A stretch of 25,217 nucleotides of DNA from an uncultured Clostridium sp. GTDB lineage: Bacteria; Bacillota; Clostridia; Lachnospirales; Lachnospiraceae. The stretch covers positions 1 to 25,217 of the forward strand of contig UQBG01000025.1 of the NCBI GenBank assembly GCA_900539185.1, in the 5' to 3' direction. The notes beneath the pieces are model-generated. The model saw nothing but the letters and a program-made list of their open reading frames with translations, was not told the DNA's origin and did no database searches. Positions 15,003 through 24,113 of the stretch are shown here, piece by piece (position 1 is the stretch's first letter; each line of letters begins with the position of its first letter). Position numbers and translations under genes: made by a program.

Positions 15003-15061
15003 ACCGATTGGATAGGAGGGAATGAAAATATTCCATACAGTTTGGAAGGAAGGGAGGAAGT

Positions 15062-17116
15062 ATGAAGCACGGAAAAAGAATTCTGGCAGGCTGCTTATGC
15101 CTGATAATGATTATAAATATGCTGTGGATGGATACAGACACGCAGGCGTCCGTACAACCGACCGTTCCGGTGGGAAAGACCATTACACTGGCACAGGCGA
15201 AGGCACTGGGGCTGACAAACAGTTCCGATTACACTTCCTTAAAGAGTAAGCTTGCATTAGCCGAGGTACAGTACAGCCAGTCTGTGAAGCGGCTTCAGCT
15301 AAAGCAGAAGGATCAGGCGACCTTCCGATGGACACCGCTTCTGAACTTCAAGTTCCCGGAGAGCCCGACGTTGGATGAGGCGGCAGAATATATTTATAAG
15401 CCGCTGGAGCTTCAGGCGAATATCGATGTGATCAAGCATCAGATCGTGGATAATGAATATGCGGTATATGAGTCTGTAACCCTTCAGTATGTAGAGTGCT
15501 ACACCCTTCAGGAGAAGCTTCGGTTTTATCAGGAGCAGCTTCAGACTCTGGAGGACACAAAGGCAAAGAATGAGGCAAGACTGCTGATCGGTCAGGCTAC
15601 ACAGACAGATGTAGACCGAATCACAGCCGATGTGGAAAAGCTACAGACGCAGGTGCTGGGCGATATGCGAAGCTATGAAACGGCGAAGGAAAAGCTGACA
15701 GATCTCATTGGTCTGGATGTGCGAAGCGGATATACGTTTATGAATCCATATAGCAGTGCAGAGCTAAAGAGGGAGAATCTGGAAGATATCCTTTCCTATG
15801 CCTGTGAAAGAGATCAGGGCTATTATGAGGCACAGGTGAATACAGCCAATGCTCTTTTGGAGCTGAATACAAACAATCGTCTGATGAGAAATCAGTATGG
15901 AACGGATATGGAACTGATCAACAGTTTTGTACAGCAGGTGTTAAATGGCGAGGAAGTGGATCAGGCAGCATTCCGACTGAAGTACGATCAGTTCTTAAAG
16001 GTGATTGATCAGCCGTGGCAGGGTTCCTTCAAGATCCTGTTTATTCGGATTCCGAGGGAATGGAAAAAGGGTGAGATCGATGGTGTCCGCTATGTAGAAG
16101 AAGAACCATATGCCTTGTATGAGGCAGCCTTAAACTATCAGGATCTGTATAAGGAGGAGCAGTCGGTGAAAAAGGATCTGGAGGATCAGATCACAGACAG
16201 CTTCAATAACTATATAGCCGTAAAGACGACCTACGAGAGCCTGACGACACAGGTTGCGACAGCGAAGGAACAGCTTGAAAAGGATACGGCAAAGAACCTG
16301 ATGGGACAGTTCAGCTATGAGGAGCTGGCGGATGAGCAGACAGACTATGCGAATCTACAGATAGAGGAGCTGGATGCACTGGCAGAGTATACGAAGGTTT
16401 TGGCCAGCTATGATCGTTTAACCTGTGGTGCGGTGTCTGTTTATCTGACATCTGCAGCTGACAGTGAGCGGGATGTGCTGGGAGGCGGAGCCAGCTATGT
16501 GGTAGAGGAAGAGGAGGATGGAATCTATTACTATATTCATTCTCTGGCAGCAAACAATGCATTTGAGTTTGGGTTATATGTTCCGGAGGACTTTGGAGCA
16601 GATATTACGGCTTATGAGCTGTGGGTAAATGGAACACAGATCGGAGAACGGACGGATATCTCGCGGAGTATTCAGCATCTGGCATTGACCATAGAATCCG
16701 TAGATACAGCATTTGTAAGACTGTATAGCGGTGATAAGGTGGTAGATGACTGTACGATTGATCCGTCGGTCTACAGTGGATGCTTAACCGTCACCACCGG
16801 ATATCAGATCCGGACGGATGAGACAGAGGTCATCGGAACCTATACCTTACGAACCGGAGGAGCCGCCGGGATCGCAACACTGGGGATGCGGACAGAGAAG
16901 GAAGAGATCCAATATTATGATATATGGACAGCAGACGGTATCTGTCTGGCCGGACAGGAGAAGCTTTCGATACAGACAGAGTTCAAATATCTGGGACTGA
17001 TCGCATCGGATCTGTCCGGATTGACGGTTCGATTTTATGACAGCAGTAAGAGTCAACTGTATGAATGTCAGATCGATACAGAGAATCAGCGGTTGATTGA
17101 GAAGAAGACAGAGTAG
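15062..17116 (+). CDS. secreted TolC-like coiled-coil protein
   Basis: This 684-residue protein has a signal peptide (about 1-30; a Lys/Arg start and CLCLIMIINMLWM core). Long helices cover about 40-450, including the duplicated outer-membrane-efflux pattern AKNEARLLIGQATQTDVDRI with a following LTDLIGLDV turn. A beta-rich C-terminal part (about 455-684) follows. TolC-type OEP domains usually span the outer membrane of diderms; here the host appears monoderm, so the fold may serve as a coiled-coil tunnel or strut across the cell wall. The LAGC near the start is not a lipobox, because the hydrophobic core comes after it. GGGAGG precedes ATG 15062. Confidence 0.75.
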   Translation: MKHGKRILAGCLCLIMIINMLWMDTDTQASVQPTVPVGKTITLAQAKALGLTNSSDYTSLKSKLALAEVQYSQSVKRLQLKQKDQATFRWTPLLNFKFPESPTLDEAAEYIYKPLELQANIDVIKHQIVDNEYAVYESVTLQYVECYTLQEKLRFYQEQLQTLEDTKAKNEARLLIGQATQTDVDRITADVEKLQTQVLGDMRSYETAKEKLTDLIGLDVRSGYTFMNPYSSAELKRENLEDILSYACERDQGYYEAQVNTANALLELNTNNRLMRNQYGTDMELINSFVQQVLNGEEVDQAAFRLKYDQFLKVIDQPWQGSFKILFIRIPREWKKGEIDGVRYVEEEPYALYEAALNYQDLYKEEQSVKKDLEDQITDSFNNYIAVKTTYESLTTQVATAKEQLEKDTAKNLMGQFSYEELADEQTDYANLQIEELDALAEYTKVLASYDRLTCGAVSVYLTSAADSERDVLGGGASYVVEEEEDGIYYYIHSLAANNAFEFGLYVPEDFGADITAYELWVNGTQIGERTDISRSIQHLALTIESVDTAFVRLYSGDKVVDDCTIDPSVYSGCLTVTTGYQIRTDETEVIGTYTLRTGGAAGIATLGMRTEKEEIQYYDIWTADGICLAGQEKLSIQTEFKYLGLIASDLSGLTVRFYDSSKSQLYECQIDTENQRLIEKKTE

Positions 17117-17131
17117 GAAAGGAGGGAGACC

Positions 17132-19654
17132 ATGCAGCAGATACGAAGTAGAAGGAAAAAGAAAGCACCGATCTATATCGGACTGGGAATGGCTGTTCTG
17201 GCCACGCTTCTGGGGATCGGAATCTATGCGCTGGCGGCACCGGATGAACAGGAAAGCAGTGTGACGCCTGCATCGGTAAATGTAAAGAATGGCGATATCG
17301 GGAATGCGACTTTGGTAGTGGGCTCCCACCTGATTTATATCGGAGCACTGACAGATGATTTATACCAGATTGCGTATGATTCGGCATCGACCTTTTCACA
17401 GCCGGATATGTACTATAAGTCAGAGCTGGGTGGAGGTGTCTGGTATGAGGTTTCATCCGCCACATCGATTGCAGATATTTCGACAGCCGGAACACCGATC
17501 TCCAACAGTGTGATAGAAGGGTTATCTTTTACACATTATACGAAGGCAGATGGTATTACCTATGATCTGCTGACCGGGCAGCCGGTGAATATCTTTGATA
17601 TCAACGATCCGTATGATCTGCGGAGTATGGAGGAGCTACGGCCGCTGGCAACACAGTATCAACTGCTGGAAAGCAGTGATACCGGAGAAAGCGGCGGATC
17701 CGGAGAAGGGGAAGATGCTTCCACGGAGGATAAGGATAAGACAGAGGAGCTGCGGCTGAAGGTCAAGGGATTCTTTGATACGGATATGCGGTCAGATCCG
17801 GATGTAAAACAGTGGGAAGAACAGTTACAGGCAGTGAATACCTACTATCAGCAGGTATCCTCGTCTCTGAATGAAGGAGACGAACGAGAGGTTCTGATGT
17901 CTGTTATGGGTAAGCTGGATGCAGAGAGAAGGATCAGCCTGTATACGAAGCTGTATGATCGGTTGGGAGAGCTGAGCAATCAGATCGATGCCGGGAATAA
18001 CAGTGCAGTGGCGGAGGCAGTGATAGAGTCACAGGGCAATCTACAGTCCAGCATCAATCAGTATACGGCAAAAGGCTTTGCCAGCGGAACGACGGTTCTG
18101 GGGCAGGAGGAATACCGTCTGATGCAGGAACTGGTGACAGGTGCACGGGCATCGGATACCGGCGCATGCAAAGCGACGCTGACGACACTGGGATACCTTT
18201 ACAATATAAAGAATAATACCGTAGATAAGGGCGATGCAGAGCTGAAATACTTGAATGAAACCCTGCTGCCGAAGGGAAAGCAGGCATACAAGGATAGTCT
18301 GGGAGCGGGTATTTCTCAGGAGAACCGGCAGGAGGCTGCGGGAAATTCCATCCTGATGGAACAGTATGCGGAGGAAACAAAGAGCAGTATAAATGCGGTG
18401 AGGACGGAATATCAGTTCCTGATCAGTGCCAAGATCATGCGGATGTCCAATGAGGCGGCGCAGGCATATATGACGACGTTGATTCAGGGTGTGGATGAGT
18501 TCCGGTCGGCTGTGAAGCAGGATGAGGCAAAGGATAAAGCGACGGAAACCGTCGAACAGCATCTGGTCTGGTTACGGCAGCAGTTGACAGATCTGGTGAA
18601 TTCCAGCAGAGGCGGCAGTGATATGAGCATACTGATCGATGAAAAGAATCAGCTTTTACAGGATAAGCAGGCGGCACTGGATCAAAACCAGCTCGGTGAG
18701 GCAAACCGGATCGATGCACTGATTCAGGCAAAGGATCAGGATATTGCAAATCTGGAAAAAGAGTATTCAGATACCCTGATGTCGGCAACTGCCAGCGAGG
18801 CGGATAAGGCGTGGGCAGCCGCATGTCTGAGCAATGGAACAGCGGGTGCAACGGCAATCGCAATCGGAGAGACGACCGTAAGTGAGATCCAGAGTGGAAA
18901 TCAGGACAATGTCAGCAAGGCACTGGATAGTCTGGAGGCACTGATGGGATCCAACAGCGGTGCGGTCACAGGAGTACTGAAGGATATAAAGAATGCACTG
19001 GCACTGGCGGGAGATACAGAGAGTAACACCGATGAGCAGCTTCGTTCCAGAGTGAACAGCCTGATTGAGACCGGAGAGGATATGAGCAGCCAGAATGGTC
19101 TGACGGCAAAGGAAGCAGAGAGCTATCTGGAGGAACTGATGGGCGGCCCGTTTATGAGTCTGTCGGCAGAACAGCAGCAGCAGGCGGTGCTGGCACTGGA
19201 GTGGTATGGAGAGATTAAGAACAGCCATGCGATTAAGGAACTGGCTGCATCCTATAGTGATGTAATGCTGAGAAACGGTTCCCGGTATGTGTATGCAAAG
19301 CTTGCCGGAACGGTGGAGGAATATGCGTCGACTAAGACGATCTCAGAAGCATTGGGATATCGGTATGTATATGATGATTCCAGAATGGTGGTAACGCTCC
19401 AAAAGGGAAAGGATTACTATGAGTTTACTGCCGGTAAGACCGGAATCCGGTCGAATACAGATGCGGCAGCAACCATGAACCGCAAGGCAGAATATCAGAC
19501 CTATATTTATATACCGGGTGATTTTACAACTCAGAATTTCGACTGTCAGATCGAGTATATGGATAACGGCAGTGTGGGCATTTTATACACACAGTCGCAG
19601 AAGGAGCTGGCAGATGAAATATATCAGGCACTATTAACAAAAGGAGGGGATTAA
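17132..19654 (+). CDS. large membrane-anchored extracellular coiled-coil protein
   Basis: This 840-residue protein has a basic N-terminus (QQIRSRRKKK), one membrane helix or uncleaved signal (about 13-34), and the rest outside. Residues about 48-150 are beta-rich, a Gly/Ser/Glu/Asp linker spans about 183-205, and helices and coiled coils cover about 205-710 (including LVWLRQQLTDLVN and LLQDKQAALDQNQ). The last part (about 735-775) looks like a copper-amine-oxidase-N-like stalk domain (LGYRYVYDDSRMVVTLQKGKDYYEF). It is a sister of the preceding TolC-like gene, 15 bases after it, and both are exported. It is likely structural in the envelope. Its TAA abuts the ATG of the CIS cap gene, tying it to the particle operon. 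Confidence 0.7.
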   Translation: MQQIRSRRKKKAPIYIGLGMAVLATLLGIGIYALAAPDEQESSVTPASVNVKNGDIGNATLVVGSHLIYIGALTDDLYQIAYDSASTFSQPDMYYKSELGGGVWYEVSSATSIADISTAGTPISNSVIEGLSFTHYTKADGITYDLLTGQPVNIFDINDPYDLRSMEELRPLATQYQLLESSDTGESGGSGEGEDASTEDKDKTEELRLKVKGFFDTDMRSDPDVKQWEEQLQAVNTYYQQVSSSLNEGDEREVLMSVMGKLDAERRISLYTKLYDRLGELSNQIDAGNNSAVAEAVIESQGNLQSSINQYTAKGFASGTTVLGQEEYRLMQELVTGARASDTGACKATLTTLGYLYNIKNNTVDKGDAELKYLNETLLPKGKQAYKDSLGAGISQENRQEAAGNSILMEQYAEETKSSINAVRTEYQFLISAKIMRMSNEAAQAYMTTLIQGVDEFRSAVKQDEAKDKATETVEQHLVWLRQQLTDLVNSSRGGSDMSILIDEKNQLLQDKQAALDQNQLGEANRIDALIQAKDQDIANLEKEYSDTLMSATASEADKAWAAACLSNGTAGATAIAIGETTVSEIQSGNQDNVSKALDSLEALMGSNSGAVTGVLKDIKNALALAGDTESNTDEQLRSRVNSLIETGEDMSSQNGLTAKEAESYLEELMGGPFMSLSAEQQQQAVLALEWYGEIKNSHAIKELAASYSDVMLRNGSRYVYAKLAGTVEEYASTKTISEALGYRYVYDDSRMVVTLQKGKDYYEFTAGKTGIRSNTDAAATMNRKAEYQTYIYIPGDFTTQNFDCQIEYMDNGSVGILYTQSQKELADEIYQALLTKGGD

Positions 19655-20248
19655 ATGGCAGATTATACGATTATTGCAGATGTCAGCGCATATATTGTGA
19701 AGACCTTACGGGAAAAAATGTGCCCGGAGCCGATACCATCCCCGAACAACATTGAGATCTCATCTCCGGCATCTCAGGATGTAGACTACATTGTAGGTCT
19801 GTATCTGTATGAGGTAAAGGAGGAGGGACAGGTAGCACAGCCGCCGCTGATGGCCAGAGGGGGCGTGCGATTACAGAAGCCACCTAATCCATATAGCTTA
19901 TACTATATGGTTTTTATCAATGGTTCTTCCCAGATGGGGTTAAAGGCCCCGGATATCCAAAAGATCATTGGGAGGATTGCACAGATCGTAAATGATAACA
20001 GTTCTGTGCGGCCAAATCAGTTACAGCCATGGCTGGATGCCGACGAGCCTCCGATTGTACTGTCTCAGGCGAAGATAAGTCTGGAGGAAAAGGTGAGGGT
20101 ATGGCAGGCGATTAATAAGCCATATCAGATCAGTCTGTTTTATAAGGCAGCACCGGTCTTTCTGTCCAGCGAGGTAGTCGTAGACACGCCAAGAGTTGTA
20201 GATGCAGCATTTGGTATCAAAGCAATGAATGAGGAAGGGAGGAATTGA
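19655..20248 (+). CDS. DUF4255 / Pvc16-like tail terminator (cap) protein
   Basis: This 197-residue soluble protein belongs to the Pvc16_N (DUF4255) family, which caps the distal end of CIS tubes and sheaths in Pvc/Afp particles. Recognisable parts are IADVSAYIVKTLREKM at the start, a VGLYLYEVKE strand, KPPNPYSLYYMVF, and the central helix QKIIGRIAQIVNDN. It starts at ATG 19655, directly after the upstream TAA, with AAGGAGGGG in front. Length is typical for the family. It marks the start of the particle genes. Confidence 0.88.
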   Translation: MADYTIIADVSAYIVKTLREKMCPEPIPSPNNIEISSPASQDVDYIVGLYLYEVKEEGQVAQPPLMARGGVRLQKPPNPYSLYYMVFINGSSQMGLKAPDIQKIIGRIAQIVNDNSSVRPNQLQPWLDADEPPIVLSQAKISLEEKVRVWQAINKPYQISLFYKAAPVFLSSEVVVDTPRVVDAAFGIKAMNEEGRN

Positions 20249-20254
20249 CACTAG

Positions 20255-20989
20255 GTGGAAGCATATATCGTCAGACATAGTCTGGATGCAGTCCTGCAGC
20301 TACAGGATGCAACAACAGGAAAAAGTATATTAGAGCGGAATGTGGTATTTCGGGAAAATGGTAAGATGGTCTTTTTCCATTATAAGGGCGGTGGCGTTTA
20401 CATCATTATGAATACGCCGCATGTCAATACCGTTTACGAGATAGAGGCAGCCGGATATGAGACAGCCAGGATCTCCGTGGAATACGGAGAATCGAAGAAG
20501 TCCTATCCGATGCTGGAGGTTTCGCTGATTCCGAAGCTGACACTGCATGCGGAGGAGGCTTATGGAACTCTGCGTGGTACTATGGATGGTATAGAAGAGT
20601 TGGAAGCGGTTTCCTTAAATACATATACCTGTTTTCTTCAGGAGTATAGTGCAAAGAAACAGCAACTGACGTATTACGGTAAAAATGAGCTGACCGGGCA
20701 GGAGTATGCATTACTTCATCGGGATCGGAAGAGCTATCAGCGGTTTCAGGTCCGAAAGGAGCTGAGCAGAACGGCGATTCTGACACGACGGCCATTGGAA
20801 CAGCCATATGCAGTCAATGATCCGATTGTAAGGATCATAAAGGGCCAGGTGGAAGAAGGCGGAGCCTATCTACTGCGATATCGCATAGAGAGCAAAACCG
20901 ATTCCTATCTGGTACGGTATGTTGTCCGAGGGGAAACATACTATCAGACAGTAGACGCACAGGAACCGGAAAGGAAGTTAGGTGAGTAG
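20255..20989 (+). CDS. uncharacterised CIS-operon protein
   Basis: This 244-residue soluble, beta-rich protein has no signal or membrane segment. It starts at GTG 20255 with GGGAGG 12 bases upstream. Its first 100 residues resemble a carboxypeptidase-regulatory or transthyretin-like fold (LQLQDATTGKSILERNVVF, then YEIEAAGYETARISVEYGE), often used as a decorated beta-sandwich in secreted or particle proteins. The remainder is basic. It sits between the cap gene and the PAAR-like gene with 6- and 2-base gaps, so it is probably made with the particle, perhaps a fibre or tip accessory. No family is firmly recognised. Confidence 0.6.
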   Translation: MEAYIVRHSLDAVLQLQDATTGKSILERNVVFRENGKMVFFHYKGGGVYIIMNTPHVNTVYEIEAAGYETARISVEYGESKKSYPMLEVSLIPKLTLHAEEAYGTLRGTMDGIEELEAVSLNTYTCFLQEYSAKKQQLTYYGKNELTGQEYALLHRDRKSYQRFQVRKELSRTAILTRRPLEQPYAVNDPIVRIIKGQVEEGGAYLLRYRIESKTDSYLVRYVVRGETYYQTVDAQEPERKLGE

Positions 20990-20991
20990 GT

Positions 20992-21381
20992 ATGGTATAT
21001 GTAACGACAGGCACACAGTGCATGTGCACCTTTGGCACAGCACCCAGCGTATTGAATGTCACATCACAGACAAAGGTACTGATGGGGAATATGCCGGTGG
21101 CTACAGTTACAGACTGTGCACCCAATACGAACCTGCCTCCATTCGCCATGTGTACATCGCTTATGAATCCGGCGGTGCAGGCGGCTACCGCAGCCGCACT
21201 GGGAGTATTGACTCCGCAGCCCTGTACGCTGGTTCCGGCGGGAACATGGACGGCAGCACAGACGACGACGCTGGCAGGCGGAAAGCCCTGTCTGACAGTC
21301 GGATGTACATTGACCTGTGGGTTAGGTGGAGGGACGATATCCATTACGTCACCTGCACAGACAAAGGTATTAAACGGTTAG
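20992..21381 (+). CDS. DUF4280 PAAR-like spike-tip protein
   Basis: This 129-residue protein has the DUF4280 signature: TGTQCMCTFG at residues 6-15, a VLMGNMPVATVTDC segment, PPFAMCTS, a central PQPCTLVPAG-TW block, and a closing PCLTVGCTLTCGLGG. The many Cys and Gly residues fit a small cone that sharpens the spike tip, as PAAR proteins do in T6SS and CIS. The start follows the previous stop by two bases. In other systems such tips can recruit toxin cargo; no toxin is attached here. Confidence 0.85.
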   Translation: MVYVTTGTQCMCTFGTAPSVLNVTSQTKVLMGNMPVATVTDCAPNTNLPPFAMCTSLMNPAVQAATAAALGVLTPQPCTLVPAGTWTAAQTTTLAGGKPCLTVGCTLTCGLGGGTISITSPAQTKVLNG

Positions 21382-21395
21382 AAAGGAGTTAAATA

Positions 21396-23096
21396 ATGGC
21401 AGAATATTTTTCACCGGGGGTATATGTAGAAGAATTTGACAATTCCCCACGTTCAATCGAAGGAGTAGGAACTTCAACTGCGGGCTTTATCGGTCTTGCA
21501 GAAAAAGGTGCCACAGTAGGGGCACCGGTATTAGTAACCAGTATGCAGAGCTTTACCAGACTGTTCGGAGGAGCATTAAATGAGTTCGAATATGGTGAGT
21601 ATCGGTATCTGGCAAATAGCGTTGAGCAGTTCTTTGTAAACGGAGGAACCCGCTGCTATGTGACCAGAGTGATTCCGGCTGATGCAAAGAAGGCAGCAGT
21701 CAAGAAGGGAATCTTAAGTGTTACGGCAGTTAACGAAGGAAAATGGGGAAATCGGATACAGGTAACATTAACCAGCGTAGCAAAGAAAAAGATGCAGATT
21801 CTGGGAAAGAATGGTGACAGCTATGTTGCAAAGTCTGTAGACGGCTTCCGCGAAGGAGATCTGGTTACGGTAGACGGCGAATATAACCGTATCGTAAGTA
21901 TTTATGATAATACGGTTGTATTTGAAAAAGCATTTAAGAAGGATATCGTAGATACCGCGATTGTACCAAAGACAGTGGTATATCTGGCGGAGACCAATAT
22001 CAGTGTTCGGTATAACGAGGAAGTAGAAAACTATGTGGGTGTCAGCTTCAACACAGCAAATCCAAACTATATCGGTTACAAGATGGCAAATAGTGATCTG
22101 GTAACGATAGAGATCACGCCGGCAAAGGAACTGATGAATCCGGTAGAGCAGATTCTGGGCAAGGGAAATACCAGCGGTATGTTCCTGTTAGAAGGCGGCA
22201 GCAACGGCAGCATCGGAAAGATCAATGCAGCAACCTTTATCGGCGAGGACAATGGTCCGGGAGCCAGAACCGGTCTGGCAGCATTTGTGGAGAACACCAG
22301 TGTTAGTATGCTGGCGATTCCGGGTGTAACGATGCCGGAAGTGATCGTAGCACTGGTAGCACAGTGTGAGAATCTGAAGAATCGGATGGCAGTGATCGAT
22401 ATGCCAAAGGATCTGTTTAAGACAAAGGATCTGCTGGAGTATCGTGAGATGATCGATAGCAGCTATGCAGCAATGTATCATCCATGGATTCAGGTACTGG
22501 ATCGTGCAAGTGGAAAGAGCGACTATATTCCACCTTCAGGAGCTGTTCTGGGTGTATATTCCAGAAATGATATGACAAGAGGTGTACATAAGGCACCGGC
22601 AAACGAGACGGTATTCTGTACCGGGCTGAAGACCAATTACACAAGTGCTGAGCAGGATATTCTGAATCCGGCCGGCGTGAACCTGATTCGTGCATTACCT
22701 GGACAGGGAATCCGTGTATGGGGAGCCAGAACCGCAAGCAGCAACAGTCAGTTTAAGTATGTAAATGTAAGACGGTTATTCATTTTCGTAGAGGAGAGCA
22801 TTAAGGCAAATACCAACTGGGTTGTATTTGAACCAAACGATGTAACCCTGTGGCAGAGAGTACAGATGACCATCAGCAGCTTCTTGGATAATATGTGGAG
22901 AAGCGGTATGCTGGCAGGAGCATCCTCCAGCGAGGCATACTTTGTTGAGATTGGTACGTCGACCATGACAAAGGATGATATCGCAAACGGACGGTTAATC
23001 TGTAATATCGGTATCGCACCATCGAAGCCGGCAGAGTTTGTCATCTTCCGTGTAACACAGCACACAGCAGATGCCGGAGAAGGCGGCGAAGAGTAG
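21396..23096 (+). CDS. contractile tail sheath protein
   Basis: This 566-residue sheath subunit surrounds the tube and contracts to drive it forward. It starts FSPGVYVEEFDNSPRSIEGVGTSTAGFIG, the classic gp18/Pvc2 opening. It ends with the conserved WQRVQMTISSFLDNMW helix and an EIGTSTMTKDDIANGRL strand that forms the linked sheath handshake. The middle (about 110-230) holds an extra, variable domain. Length fits CIS sheaths. AAGGAG precedes ATG 21396. Confidence 0.96.
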   Translation: MAEYFSPGVYVEEFDNSPRSIEGVGTSTAGFIGLAEKGATVGAPVLVTSMQSFTRLFGGALNEFEYGEYRYLANSVEQFFVNGGTRCYVTRVIPADAKKAAVKKGILSVTAVNEGKWGNRIQVTLTSVAKKKMQILGKNGDSYVAKSVDGFREGDLVTVDGEYNRIVSIYDNTVVFEKAFKKDIVDTAIVPKTVVYLAETNISVRYNEEVENYVGVSFNTANPNYIGYKMANSDLVTIEITPAKELMNPVEQILGKGNTSGMFLLEGGSNGSIGKINAATFIGEDNGPGARTGLAAFVENTSVSMLAIPGVTMPEVIVALVAQCENLKNRMAVIDMPKDLFKTKDLLEYREMIDSSYAAMYHPWIQVLDRASGKSDYIPPSGAVLGVYSRNDMTRGVHKAPANETVFCTGLKTNYTSAEQDILNPAGVNLIRALPGQGIRVWGARTASSNSQFKYVNVRRLFIFVEESIKANTNWVVFEPNDVTLWQRVQMTISSFLDNMWRSGMLAGASSSEAYFVEIGTSTMTKDDIANGRLICNIGIAPSKPAEFVIFRVTQHTADAGEGGEE

Positions 23097-23122
23097 AATA
23101 ACGGGAAAAGGAGTAGAGAACT

Positions 23123-23650
23123 ATGGCAGAAACAGGAACAGGAACAGCAGCAGCGACTGCATATGATAATGGTAACGGCCTGGCATATCCATTAACAAAG
23201 ATGAACTTCTATGTTCAGATCGAAGGTGTGGACGGAGCTAATGCCGCATTTAGCGAAGTAACCGGAATCGAAGCATCTGTAGATGTGATCGAGTTCCGTC
23301 AGGGAAATGCACACAGCCTGTCACCGGTTAAGATTCCGGGACTGGTAAAGCATGGAAATGTAACCCTGAAGATGGGTTATACGCTGGACAATGGATTCAA
23401 GACCTGGTTGCGTGAGTGCGTGAGTGAGGTCAGAGGACCAATGCCGAGATACAACGTACAGATCGAGATGATCGATGTCAACGGTGGTGCACCACAGCAG
23501 AAGGTCGATAAGGTAAGTGGTGCAAGAGTCTGGATGCTGACCAATGCATGGGTAGCAAAGTATACAGCACCGGATCTGAATGCACTGCAAAGTGAAGTAG
23601 CAATCGAGACACTGGAGCTGGCATACGAGCAGTTGATCATACCGAACTAA
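23123..23650 (+). CDS. inner tube protein (gp19/Hcp-like)
   Basis: This 175-residue tube subunit belongs to the T4 gp19-like family. After a Gly/Ala/Thr-rich lead, residues about 20-170 carry the fold: YPLTKMNFYVQIEG, FSEVTGIEASVDVIEFRQGN, the PGLVKHGNVTLKMG strand, and LAYEQL near the end. It follows the sheath by 26 bases with GGAG upstream. An RNA hairpin lies just after its stop, which may hold the level of this abundant protein apart from the later genes. Confidence 0.95.
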   Translation: MAETGTGTAAATAYDNGNGLAYPLTKMNFYVQIEGVDGANAAFSEVTGIEASVDVIEFRQGNAHSLSPVKIPGLVKHGNVTLKMGYTLDNGFKTWLRECVSEVRGPMPRYNVQIEMIDVNGGAPQQKVDKVSGARVWMLTNAWVAKYTAPDLNALQSEVAIETLELAYEQLIIPN

Positions 23651-23692
23651 TCGGCAGATCGGAAGATAGAAACAGATAACAGACAGGGGATC

Positions 23693-23710
23693 CGGCGGTG
23701 GAAACCGCCG
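23693..23710 (+). other. GC-rich hairpin with GGAA tetraloop after the tube gene
   Basis: CGGCGGT (23693-23699) pairs with ACCGCCG (23704-23710) around a GGAA loop of the stable GNRA class. No T-run follows, so it is not an ordinary terminator. It lies 42 bases after the tube stop and 40 bases before the next start. It may be an mRNA 3' stabiliser or processing point. Confidence 0.6.
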
Positions 23711-23750
23711 CCGGGCAGACCTGTTGGAAAGAAAGGATAAGGTGCATCAT

Positions 23751-24113
23751 ATGGAGATAGAGTTCGATTTTACACTGCCGAAGGGATATGTGGATAGTAA
23801 TGGTGAGGTACATAGACGGGGAAAGATGAGACTGGCAACTGCCGGTGATGAGATCAGTGCAACACGGGATCCGCGGGTACTGAGCAATCCGTCTTATTTG
23901 ACCATTGCCATCCTGGGAAAGGTGGTAACCGAACTGGAGGGTATGCCAATGGTATCTGCCAATATTATAGAGCGGATGTTTACCGCAGATCTGGCATTCC
24001 TACAGGATATGTATCAGAGAATCAATGATGTGGAACCGCCTGTGATCCATGCAGTTTGTCCGAAGTGTGGGGAGGCATTTGATGTACCTATAAATTTTAC
24101 CGTGGAGGGATAA
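23751..24113 (+). CDS. phage-tail-assembly-like protein of the CIS
   Basis: This 120-residue soluble protein starts at ATG 23751 because AAGGTG lies about 8 bases upstream; a longer frame from TTG 23724 has no ribosome site. It follows the CIS tail-assembly family: EFDFTLPKGYVDSNGEVHR at the start, MRLATAGDEI, NPSYLTIAILGKVVTEL, and DLAFLQDMYQRIN near residue 85. A C-terminal CPKCGEAF (C-x-x-C) may bind metal. It is the counterpart, by place, of siphophage gpG: right after the tube gene and before a protein in the -1 frame. Its stop overlaps that next reading frame. Confidence 0.82.
   Translation: MEIEFDFTLPKGYVDSNGEVHRRGKMRLATAGDEISATRDPRVLSNPSYLTIAILGKVVTELEGMPMVSANIIERMFTADLAFLQDMYQRINDVEPPVIHAVCPKCGEAFDVPINFTVEG

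Noticed and set aside
15022..15249. Small gene beginning at ATG 15022 after AGGAGGG
   Set aside because: The ribosome site is only a base or two from the ATG, and the frame runs into the TolC-like gene out of phase with no recognisable content. The signal-peptide start at 15062 has its own good site.
20982..21392. 136-codon frame overlapping the DUF4280 gene
   Set aside because: The other frame encodes a clear DUF4280 protein; this one is a shadow with low-complexity Arg/Gly/Ser content.
23693..23710. Reading the GC hairpin as an intrinsic terminator
   Set aside because: No T-run follows, and the downstream genes are required parts of the same particle.
23724..23750. Upstream TTG start for the tail-assembly gene
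   Set aside because: There is no ribosome site; ATG 23751 has AAGGTG at good distance, and family members begin with the EFDF-like segment.
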